A stretch of 12,119 bases of DNA from JAHEZL01 sp964406465 (lineage in GTDB: Bacteria > Bacteroidota > Bacteroidia > Flavobacteriales_C > GCA-002722245): contig CAYORT010000041.1 of assembly GCA_964406465.1 (NCBI GenBank), positions 1-12,119 on the forward strand, given 5' to 3'. Made by a program: the position numbers and the translations under genes. This document shows positions 5,334 to 12,119 of the stretch, one piece after another (position 1 is the first letter of the stretch; each line of letters starts with the position of its first letter). The notes beneath the pieces are model-generated. The model saw only the letters and a program-made list of their open reading frames with translations, did not search any database and had not been told where the DNA came from.

Positions 5334-7895
5334 ATGGCTGAAGGCGAAAAAATTATTAGAATAGACATTGAAGATCAAATGAAATCTTCGTACATCGATT
5401 ATTCGATGTCGGTGATTGTTTCTCGTGCGCTGCCTGATGTGCGTGATGGATTAAAACCTGTACACCGTCGTGTGTTATATGGTATGTTAGAGTTGGGCGT
5501 TTTGTCTAATCGTGCTTATAAAAAATCAGCGAGAATTGTTGGAGAGGTTTTAGGTAAGTATCACCCACACGGTGATACATCGGTATACGATGCCATGGTA
5601 CGTATGGCTCAGGAGTGGTCTTTGAGATACCCACTGGTTGACGGACAAGGTAACTACGGCTCTGTAGATGGTGATAGTCCGGCTGCTATGCGTTACACCG
5701 AAGCACGTCTACAAAAGATTGCCGAGGAAATGATTCGCGATATCGAGAAAGAAACTGTTGATTTCTCGTTAAACTTCGACGATACTTTACAAGAACCTAC
5801 TGTATTGCCGACTGTACTTCCTAACTTGTTAGTGAATGGTGCTTCTGGTATCGCTGTAGGTATGGCAACCAACATGCCCCCTCACAACTTAACAGAAATC
5901 ATCAATGGTATAGTAGCTTATATTGAAAACAACGACGTTACTGTTGCCGATTTGATGCAATTTGTAAAAGCTCCCGATTTTCCAACTGGCGGTACCATTT
6001 ACGGTTACGACGGTGTGAAAGAAGCCTTTGAAACAGGAAGAGGAAGAGTGGTTTTGCGTGGCAAAACAGAGATTGAGGTAGAAGGCGGACGCGAAAGAAT
6101 CATTGTTACCGAGATTCCATACCAAGTGAACAAGGCAGAAATGATTAAAAAAACTGCCGATTTAATAAACGAAAAGAAATTAGAAGGCATCTCTGATATC
6201 CGTGATGAGTCGGATAGAAGCGGTATGCGTATCGTTTACGAAATTAAGAACAATGCCATTACCAATGTGGTATTGAATAGCTTATACAAATACACTGCAC
6301 TTCAATCATCATTCAGCGTAAACAACATTTGCTTGGTAGCAGGTCGCCCGAGACTACTCAACTTAAAAGAGATGATTGCTTGTTTCGTTGACCACCGTCA
6401 TGAAGTGGTGGTTAGAAGAACACAGTACGATTTAAGAAAAGCAGAAGAAAGAGCGCATATCTTAGAAGGATTAATCATTGCTTCTGATAATATCGACGAA
6501 GTAATTGCATTGATTAAAGCGTCTAAATCTCCAGATGAAGCACGTGAGAAATTGATGGAACGTTTCAGTTTAAGCGACATTCAATCTCGTGCTATTGTTG
6601 AGATGAGATTGCGTCAGTTAACTGGTTTAGAGCAAGATAAACTTCGTGCTGAATACGAAGAAGTGATGAACTTCATCAAAGAGTGCAAAGAAATTTTAGC
6701 TTCAAAAGAAAGACGTTATGAAATCATCAAAAATGAGTTAATCGAATTGAGAGACAAATTTGGTGATTCTAGAAAAACAGAAATCGACTTCTCTGGCGGA
6801 GATTTCCGTGTAGAAGATATCATTCCAAACAAAGAAGTTGTAGTAACCATTTCACACTTAGGATACATCAAGAGAACTGAATTAACAGAATACCGTCGTC
6901 AAGGTCGCGGTGGTGTTGGCTCTAAAGGTTCTGCAACGAGAGATGAAGATTTCTTAGAGCACTTGTTTATCGCTAAAAACCACGACTGGTTATTGGTGTT
7001 CACCGAAAAAGGAAAATGTTTCTGGATGAGAATTTTCGATATTCCAGAAGGAAATAAAACTTCAAAAGGAAGAGCAATTCAAAACTTGATCAACCTTGAG
7101 CGTGATGACAAGATGATGGCTTACATTAACGTAGGTGACTTGAAAGATGAAAGCTACATCAACAACAACTTCATCATCATGGTAACTAAACAAGGGGTTA
7201 TCAAGAAAACAAGCTTAGAAGCATATTCTCGTCCGAGAGCCAATGGTATCAACGCCATCAATGTTCGTGAAGGAGATCAATTATTAGAAGCAAGATTAAC
7301 TACAGGAAGCAACGAGATATTGATTGCTATCAAATCGGGAAGATGTATTCGTTTCAACGAGTCTACTGTTCGTCCGATGGGTAGAAATGCTACCGGAGTT
7401 CGTGGTGTAAACATGGACGACGATAAAGACGAAGTAGTAGGAATGATTGCTATTCAAGATCCTGCTAAAGAATCGGTGTTGGTAGTATCTGAAAAAGGAT
7501 TTGGTAAACGTACTTACTTGAACGATCCAGAAGATGGTGAGCCAGTTTACAGAATTACCAACCGTGGTGGTAAAGGGGTTAAAACTTTAAATATCACCGA
7601 TAAAACAGGTTCATTGGTAGCCTTGAAGAGCGTAACAGATGAAGATGATTTAATGATCATCAACCGTTCTGGTATCGCTATTCGTATAGCTGTTGCCGAA
7701 TTGAGATTGATGGGTAGAGCAACTCAGGGAGTTAAATTAATTAACTTGAGAGGAAGCGATGAGATCGCAGCGGTAGCTAAAGTACCTGCTTCTGATGAAG
7801 AAACTGTTGAAGGTGCAGAAGGTGTTGAAGGTTCTGAAGAAACGCCAAGCACTGATGCAGATGATACTTCTGCAGAAGAGCCTCAAGCAGAATAG
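5334..7895 (+). CDS. gyrA: DNA gyrase subunit A
   Basis: This 853-residue protein is the breakage-reunion subunit of gyrase (A2B2 with GyrB), which introduces negative supercoils using ATP. The N-terminal domain opens with DIEDQMKSSYIDYSMSVIV and RALPDVRDGLKPVHRR. The catalytic Tyr121 is in AAMRYTEARL. At the quinolone-resistance region KYHPHGDTSVYD, the E. coli Ser83 position is Thr82 and Asp87 is Asp86; Thr there is natural in many species, so it is not by itself a resistance sign. The C-terminal beta-pinwheel starts near QGRGGVG (523-529), the GyrA box in a form diverged from QRRGGKG, which favours GyrA over ParC. The tail is acidic (about 820-853) with a VEGAEG/VEGSEE repeat. The ATG gives the family's usual N-terminus. 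The gene diverges from clpC and is closed by a terminator at 7915. Confidence 0.97.
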   Translation: MAEGEKIIRIDIEDQMKSSYIDYSMSVIVSRALPDVRDGLKPVHRRVLYGMLELGVLSNRAYKKSARIVGEVLGKYHPHGDTSVYDAMVRMAQEWSLRYPLVDGQGNYGSVDGDSPAAMRYTEARLQKIAEEMIRDIEKETVDFSLNFDDTLQEPTVLPTVLPNLLVNGASGIAVGMATNMPPHNLTEIINGIVAYIENNDVTVADLMQFVKAPDFPTGGTIYGYDGVKEAFETGRGRVVLRGKTEIEVEGGRERIIVTEIPYQVNKAEMIKKTADLINEKKLEGISDIRDESDRSGMRIVYEIKNNAITNVVLNSLYKYTALQSSFSVNNICLVAGRPRLLNLKEMIACFVDHRHEVVVRRTQYDLRKAEERAHILEGLIIASDNIDEVIALIKASKSPDEAREKLMERFSLSDIQSRAIVEMRLRQLTGLEQDKLRAEYEEVMNFIKECKEILASKERRYEIIKNELIELRDKFGDSRKTEIDFSGGDFRVEDIIPNKEVVVTISHLGYIKRTELTEYRRQGRGGVGSKGSATRDEDFLEHLFIAKNHDWLLVFTEKGKCFWMRIFDIPEGNKTSKGRAIQNLINLERDDKMMAYINVGDLKDESYINNNFIIMVTKQGVIKKTSLEAYSRPRANGINAINVREGDQLLEARLTTGSNEILIAIKSGRCIRFNESTVRPMGRNATGVRGVNMDDDKDEVVGMIAIQDPAKESVLVVSEKGFGKRTYLNDPEDGEPVYRITNRGGKGVKTLNITDKTGSLVALKSVTDEDDLMIINRSGIAIRIAVAELRLMGRATQGVKLINLRGSDEIAAVAKVPASDEETVEGAEGVEGSEETPSTDADDTSAEEPQAE
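7806..7841 (+). repeat. Imperfect 18-bp tandem duplication in the gyrA acidic tail
   Basis: Two 18-bp units (7806-7823 and 7824-7841) both begin GTTGAAGGT and encode VEGAEG then VEGSEE. They lie in the disordered acidic end of GyrA, where length variation by slippage is expected. Confidence 0.5.
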
Positions 7896-7914
7896 AAACA
7901 ATTTAAATTTCATG

Positions 7915-7950
7915 AAAAGCATTCGTCAACCGACGGGTGCTTTTTTGTTT
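7915..7950 (+). terminator. Intrinsic terminator after gyrA
   Basis: Arms 7915-7927 and 7932-7944 pair over 13 positions (AAAAGCATTCGTC with GACGGGTGCTTTT, two of them G-T wobbles), with an AACC loop. The run TTTTTTGTTTTTT follows from 7941. It begins 20 bp after the gyrA stop. Confidence 0.88.
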
Positions 7951-7982
7951 TTTATATAGACAAATACTATTGAAAAATACAA

Positions 7983-8010
7983 TTGCATAAATTAATTGTA
8001 CCTACATTTG
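7983..8010 (+). promoter_or_regulatory. Bacteroidota-type promoter of the MFS gene
   Basis: TTG (7983-7985), a 17-bp spacer and TACATTTG (8003-8010) match the Bacteroidota consensus TTG-N17-23-TAnnTTTG exactly. Transcription would start near 8017, about 10 nt before the ATG. With the gyrA terminator just upstream, this makes the transporter an independent unit. Confidence 0.75.
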
Positions 8011-8027
8011 TCGTCTAATTATAGTTT

Positions 8028-9260
8028 ATGACAGATGGAACGTCGAACACCAAAGTGTTCTCAAAATATCAAATATTTGTAATTATTCTACTTGCTTTCC
8101 TTCAGTTTTCGGTAGTCTTAGATTTCATGATTTTATCGCCCATGGGCTATCATCTTATGAAAGTGATGGATATCTCCAAGGAAGATTTCTCCTATGTTGT
8201 ATCGGCGTATGCTTTAAGCGCCTTTGTGGGAGGATTTGCTGTAGCCGGATTTGCTGATAAATTCGATAGAAAAAAATTATTACTTTTCTTCTATTCGGGA
8301 TTTATCATTGGCACTTTGTTGTGCGGCATTGCCGATTCGTATGAATTCTTATTCTTTGCGCGCATCGTAACCGGATTGTTTGGTGGAGTTATTGGCTCAA
8401 TCACCAACGCGATAATCACAGATATCTTTGCTATTCATGTGCGCGGACGAGTGATGGGATTGATTCAAATTGCTTTTGCTGGGTCGCAGGTGTTGGGTAT
8501 ACCATTCGGACTCTACATGATGAAGGAAGTAGGATGGCATTTTCCGTTCTTGATTATTGTGGCGGTGAGCTTGGTGGTGTTCGCCATCATCATGTTTTAT
8601 TTGAAACCCATCGATGAACATTTGAAATTGAAAAACGATGAAAACCAGTTTAAAAAACTCATCAACACCATCACCAATCCTTACTACTTAACCGCCTTTG
8701 GAGTGGCAGCGTTATTAGCCACCGGAGGCTACATGCTCATGCCATTTGGTAGCGATTTTGGCATTCATAATCTTGGTATCGAAGAAGACAATTTACCATT
8801 CTTATACTTGCTTACAGGAATATCCACCATGTTTGTAATGCCACTTGCGGGTAGAATAAGTGACAGTGTTGGTAGATTTCCCGTTTTCTTTGTGGGTTCT
8901 GCACTTAGTATCATCATGGTTTTAATTTATTGCAATTTGGGTATCACCCCTTTTTGGTTGGTGGTAACCTTAAACATCATTTTGTTTGTGGGCATCATGT
9001 CGAGAATCGCGCCTGCACAAGCCTTAATGACTTCTTTACCAGAACCAAAAGACAGAGGCGCATTCATGAGCGTATATTCGGGAATTCAATATTTATCGGG
9101 ATTTTTAGGTTCTTACTTGGCAGGTAAAATTGTGAGTGGAAAACCAGGCATGCCTGTAGAAAATTATGATATACTAGGCTATGTTGTTTCAATTGCCATT
9201 GTGCTCACTTTAGTGTTAATGTATATGGTAAACTTGAAAGTGAAAAAGAAAGCATACTAG
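8028..9260 (+). CDS. Major facilitator superfamily transporter, DHA1-like
   Basis: The 410-residue inner-membrane protein has a hydrophobicity pattern consistent with 12 helices in two six-helix halves, with a cytoplasmic charged loop (about 193-215) between them. MFS motif A is present in both halves: GFADKFDRKKL (74-84) after helix 2 and a weaker GRISDSVGRFP (275-285). Helix 1 contains an acidic residue, Asp32 in VVLDFMILSPM, at a position where DHA1 drug/H+ antiporters often carry a charge. This supports proton-coupled export of a small molecule. The substrate cannot be read from the sequence: drug, sugar and metabolite exporters all share these motifs. The gene has its own promoter and converges on the ABC operon with only 24 bp between stop codons. 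No good terminator is seen in that gap. Confidence 0.9.
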   Translation: MTDGTSNTKVFSKYQIFVIILLAFLQFSVVLDFMILSPMGYHLMKVMDISKEDFSYVVSAYALSAFVGGFAVAGFADKFDRKKLLLFFYSGFIIGTLLCGIADSYEFLFFARIVTGLFGGVIGSITNAIITDIFAIHVRGRVMGLIQIAFAGSQVLGIPFGLYMMKEVGWHFPFLIIVAVSLVVFAIIMFYLKPIDEHLKLKNDENQFKKLINTITNPYYLTAFGVAALLATGGYMLMPFGSDFGIHNLGIEEDNLPFLYLLTGISTMFVMPLAGRISDSVGRFPVFFVGSALSIIMVLIYCNLGITPFWLVVTLNIILFVGIMSRIAPAQALMTSLPEPKDRGAFMSVYSGIQYLSGFLGSYLAGKIVSGKPGMPVENYDILGYVVSIAIVLTLVLMYMVNLKVKKKAY

Positions 9261-9284
9261 CGAAGCTAAATGCATTATACTTGA

Positions 9285-10478
9285 TTAATCTGACAAGACA
9301 CTTAGTCTCAAAAATCTTTTTAGGAAAATGGCCATCACTAAAATCGACAGCACAAAAACGGCTATTGGTAAAGCAAGCACTTCGGTAAATAGAGACATTT
9401 GAAGGTTAGGCATAAACTCATTTAGACCATTTTGGATGGATGCATTCAAAAATGGTAAAACCACGTAAATCATGAGTAAAGGCAAAAGCTGCATGATAAC
9501 AAATCCGTAGAACATATACGAAAACAAAGTGCCCATTTTGTAACCCAAACTGAACAACATTTTAAGTTCGGCTTTAGCCTTTGAAATCAGCAATTGAATA
9601 TTCATCACCAAAGTATTCAGCGTAAGAACAACGATGAGTCCGCCAATCAAACCCAACACCGATAAAAACAATTTAATCTTTGTTTTTCCGCTACCTGCAA
9701 GCAATTTATCCTTGTTGGCAACATAGCCTTTGGATTCTAAATACTCTTCTAACTTAGGATCTGAAGCATCTTCCACCTCCAACAAAACTCTTGAAAATTC
9801 TGTTTGAGCACCTCTACCCACCTCCCTATTGGCCCATTGAATAAACTCTAAAGGAACCAACACAGAGTTCACTCTATCTGAAAAACCAACGATTCTAGTT
9901 TTCATCTTTTTTTCGCCATGAGCTCCGCGCAATTCAAGGTCAAAGTCGGTACTCATTAAAGCCGATTTAGGCACCTGAGGAAAACCCGATTTGGTAGGTG
10001 AATAACCAAAACTTAGCAAGTTGTACAACTCATTTGAAAGAATTACCGGCACCTCATCATCACCTTCTTTCCAACGAAAATCGTTGGGCACATTATCTAC
10101 AAAATCTCTGGGCACAGCCTCCACAAACAACTCAGAATAGAAATTAAAAGGAGCACCTTTTCTTATGGCAACATCGAATTGATTGGCAATAAAAGGAACC
10201 GCATTTTTTACCACTTTTCCATCTTTAATAGCCTCTACTTCTTCTTGCTTAAAAGAAGTGGAAGTGATACCAAAAGTGTTGAGATAACCAACCGATTTAT
10301 TGATGACCAAATAGTTGTTGGAGAAGGCATCGTTATCGCTTAGCACCCCTTTAAAATTGAGGTACAAATTGAAGGTAAGCGCCATTACTAAAACACCAAT
10401 TACAAGCGCCAATAAGGTGAGTACTAATTGAAAGTACGATTGTTTACCCCACAATATTTTAACCAGCAATTTATTCAC
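9285..10478 (-). CDS. ABC transporter permease, MacB/LolC/FtsX type
   Basis: The 397-residue protein has the four-helix layout of type VII ABC permeases: TM1 (about 16-40), a large extracytoplasmic domain (about 41-267), then TM2 (about 269-296), TM3 (about 321-345) and TM4 (about 366-387). The cytoplasmic segment after TM2 (KAELKMLFSLGYKMG, 302-316) matches the helix that contacts the ATPase in this class. Such proteins do not move solutes through a channel but drive periplasmic work, such as lipoprotein release, export handover or control of wall hydrolases. Which of these applies here is unknown. The start codon is GTG, overlapping the ATPase stop (GTGA), so translation is coupled. Only one permease gene is seen, implying a homodimer. 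It is the last gene of the operon. Confidence 0.85.
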   Translation of the reverse strand: MNKLLVKILWGKQSYFQLVLTLLALVIGVLVMALTFNLYLNFKGVLSDNDAFSNNYLVINKSVGYLNTFGITSTSFKQEEVEAIKDGKVVKNAVPFIANQFDVAIRKGAPFNFYSELFVEAVPRDFVDNVPNDFRWKEGDDEVPVILSNELYNLLSFGYSPTKSGFPQVPKSALMSTDFDLELRGAHGEKKMKTRIVGFSDRVNSVLVPLEFIQWANREVGRGAQTEFSRVLLEVEDASDPKLEEYLESKGYVANKDKLLAGSGKTKIKLFLSVLGLIGGLIVVLTLNTLVMNIQLLISKAKAELKMLFSLGYKMGTLFSYMFYGFVIMQLLPLLMIYVVLPFLNASIQNGLNEFMPNLQMSLFTEVLALPIAVFVLSILVMAIFLKRFLRLSVLSD

Positions 10479-11119
10479 AGCTTAAGCTTTTTTTGGTAGT
10501 TAAAATGTGCATCTTCAAACAAATTGCAAGAGATTACGCTCGCTTTATTTTTTTCACAAATCTCATTGATCAACGAAATAGCCTTTTTAGTGTTGGCTTC
10601 ATCTAAATGACTGAAAGCCTCGTCTAAAATTAAAAAATGGAAAGGCTGACTAAGTGCACGTAATATGGAAATACGCTGACGCTCACCTCGAGAAATGGTT
10701 TTACAACTTTTGTTGAGTAAATAAGAAACCCCAAGTTTCTCTGCATTCTCCATAATTTCTTTTTCAGTAAAGAAATTAGTGAGACGATTTTTAATTTGAA
10801 TATTCTCTAAAGCAGTATATTCCTCAAGCAATTTTAAATCTTGATAGATGATAGAAATTGTTTTCTGACGATAGTCGCTCCATTCATCGGGTCTCCAATC
10901 TTTCGCTACTTTACCGTTGTTTAAGAGAACACCGTCGTAATCGTGACGCAAACCATACAAGATATGCGACAAAGTGGTTTTACCTGTCCCCGATGGAGCG
11001 CAAACATGGTAATGCACGCCCGATTGAAAAGAAAGCTCTTTACCCCAAACATCAGAATGGGGCGAAAAAGTATCGCGAATAGGATGAGGAATAATTTTAT
11101 TTAAAACAATTTCACTCAT
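10475..11119 (-). CDS. ABC transporter ATP-binding protein lacking the H-loop histidine
   Basis: This 214-residue cytoplasmic ATPase pairs with the downstream permease. Visible motifs are Walker A APSGTGKT (41-48, first Gly replaced by Ala), Q-loop Gln93 in IIYQDLKLL, ABC signature ISRGERQR (142-149, a variant of LSGGEQQR), and Walker B FLILDE (162-167, catalytic Glu167) followed by the D-loop SHLDE. Where VTHD is expected, the sequence reads VISCNLFED (195-203), so the switch histidine appears to be Cys198 or Asn199. The size fits LolD/MacB-type ATPases. The ATG overlaps the stop of the upstream gene by one base (TAATG) and the TGA overlaps the permease start. Alternatively the histidine loss is normal for this Bacteroidota subfamily. 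Confidence 0.88.
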   Translation of the reverse strand: MSEIVLNKIIPHPIRDTFSPHSDVWGKELSFQSGVHYHVCAPSGTGKTTLSHILYGLRHDYDGVLLNNGKVAKDWRPDEWSDYRQKTISIIYQDLKLLEEYTALENIQIKNRLTNFFTEKEIMENAEKLGVSYLLNKSCKTISRGERQRISILRALSQPFHFLILDEAFSHLDEANTKKAISLINEICEKNKASVISCNLFEDAHFNYQKKLKL

Positions 11120-12119
11120 TAAAACGGAGTAACATTTATTTCATTCATCGTGCGCAATAGCGACAACAAAATATTTTCATCTTTATTGGTTCCTTCCAAA
11201 AGCAACTCGCCTTCTAACACATTCGATTTAGGTGGCTGAACCGAATATTTAAGAGTGCTAATATTTTTTTCGATGGTTGAAATGGGTAAAATCATATTCG
11301 CCAGATCAACAGGAATCTTTTTGGAAATATCTTTAAGATTCAATGTAATTCCGTTTGAATAATTAGAGAATGAAGCATTTGAATCTGCCTCTTTTGCCGA
11401 CAGTATTTTTTGCACTGTGGCAGAATCGGAAGTGAAATACACATTAAATCCTTTAAACAACATAAAGGCATTTAGGCTTTTAAAATGATAGATGCTATTC
11501 TTTACACTTGGCGCGTGTCCGCGCATCAATCCAATCACCGCATTTCTTGCCACATTGGTATCTTTAAGCGTTATCACTGCATCCCAATAGAAGCGAGGTT
11601 GCATCACGTTATCTACATTTATTACTTCATCATTCTCTTGTTCAATATAACTTCTAGTGGTTTTGCTTCCCATTTCAATGTTCACTTTATTCAAAGAAAA
11701 ATAAGCATCACCGTCAAGCATTGAAGCCACCATTTCTGAGCTTAGTCCTAAATTAATTTCCAAAATAGAATCAAGCTTGTGTTTGTATTCTTCATTTTCT
11801 CTAGCCATGAGAAAAGGGAGAATATCTAACGACAAAGCACCATTGATGATAGAATTATTCACATCGAAAGCAGAAGCACTTTTAGCAAGCGCAGAAGGCT
11901 TTTGAAAAGCACGAAGAGCTAAACTATTGTTTTCAAAAAACTGTTTCGTTTTAGCCACTAACTTTCCATTATTGAAGTTTACTAGCACGAGAAACTCGGC
12001 ATCTTTACTCTTTTTTATCACCGATTCTTCTTCACCTTTAAACAACATTTCCATTGGATTTGCCCCAGCTGCCAAAGAATAGATTTGCTTCACTCCATCT
12101 TCAACCGAAGCACTTAAAA
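11119..12119 (-). CDS. Unrecognised protein, possibly DUF4836-like (5' end outside window)
   Basis: About 332 C-terminal residues are visible. The frame is open to the window edge, so the true start and any signal peptide are missing; the GTG at 12091-12093 is inside the frame and not a likely start. The visible part is soluble, with no membrane helix, and alternates strands and helices. It has LPFLMARE, a LGLSSEMVASMLDGDAYFSL segment and a later pattern of DAVITLKD then FKGFNVYFTSDS. This repeated 'score a model, subtract' style of fold and the Ser/Asn-rich surface recall DUF4836 proteins, periplasmic or lipoprotein-like proteins of Bacteroidota, but the match is from general resemblance only. 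It overlaps the ABC ATPase start by one base, so it is probably the partner or substrate of the transporter. I cannot assign a function. Confidence 0.55.
   Translation of the reverse strand, partial: LSASVEDGVKQIYSLAAGANPMEMLFKGEEESVIKKSKDAEFLVLVNFNNGKLVAKTKQFFENNSLALRAFQKPSALAKSASAFDVNNSIINGALSLDILPFLMARENEEYKHKLDSILEINLGLSSEMVASMLDGDAYFSLNKVNIEMGSKTTRSYIEQENDEVINVDNVMQPRFYWDAVITLKDTNVARNAVIGLMRGHAPSVKNSIYHFKSLNAFMLFKGFNVYFTSDSATVQKILSAKEADSNASFSNYSNGITLNLKDISKKIPVDLANMILPISTIEKNISTLKYSVQPPKSNVLEGELLLEGTNKDENILLSLLRTMNEINVTPF

Noticed and set aside
5573..5592. Quinolone-resistance mutation in GyrA
   Set aside because: Thr at the Ser83 position and Asp at 87 are both wild-type states in many bacteria; no recognised resistance change is seen.
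9684..9698. P-loop-like AGSGKT in the permease
   Set aside because: It lies at residues 261-266, directly before TM2 in an extracytoplasmic linker, and lacks any other nucleotide-binding motif. Chance resemblance.
9285..12119. FtsEX cell-division pair
   Set aside because: The permease has the four-helix plan, but the large extracytoplasmic domain of about 225 residues and the upstream coupled gene do not fit FtsX, and the ATPase departs from FtsE motifs.

Overview
The window looks like chromosomal DNA from a Bacteroidota bacterium (Flavobacteriia, Sphingobacteriia or a relative). The base composition is AT-rich, and the best promoter matches the Bacteroidota type, TTG-N17-TAnnTTTG. GyrA, ClpC and the DUF1015 protein all carry features typical of the phylum. 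No tRNA, rRNA, CRISPR array, transposase or phage gene is visible.

Layout. (1) Positions 1-2000 hold a minus-strand set read right to left: a compact DUF1015 protein, the PLP-homeostasis protein YggS, and a remnant of a YciI-family gene. The remnant stops after 45 codons, exactly where a 66-bp imperfect inverted repeat begins. (2) A SlyD-like FKBP prolyl isomerase (2056-2535, plus strand) converges on clpC (minus strand), and the two share a strong bidirectional terminator. (3) clpC and gyrA diverge from a 198-bp intergenic region that contains a phased set of TTGTTA half-sites. The clpC reading frame is intact end to end except for one in-frame TAG, which sits in a small cluster of substitutions at the most conserved part of the first ATPase domain. 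(4) gyrA is complete and ends at a clear terminator. It is followed by an MFS transporter gene with its own consensus promoter. (5) The right end is a tightly overlapping minus-strand operon: a large unrecognised protein (possibly DUF4836-like, cut by the window edge), an ABC ATPase lacking the usual H-loop histidine, and a four-helix MacB/LolC-type ABC permease.

How the genes work together. SlyD, ClpC and GyrA are housekeeping functions (folding, proteolysis, DNA topology). YggS and the DUF1015 protein may share a link to serine/PLP metabolism, but that is inference. The most system-like element is the three-gene ABC operon, where stop and start codons overlap at both junctions, implying coordinated expression of an inner-membrane ABC complex and its partner protein. 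The most surprising features are the clpC lesion, the yciI truncation at an inverted repeat, and the phased half-sites between clpC and gyrA. I do not see a clearly new defence or mobile system.
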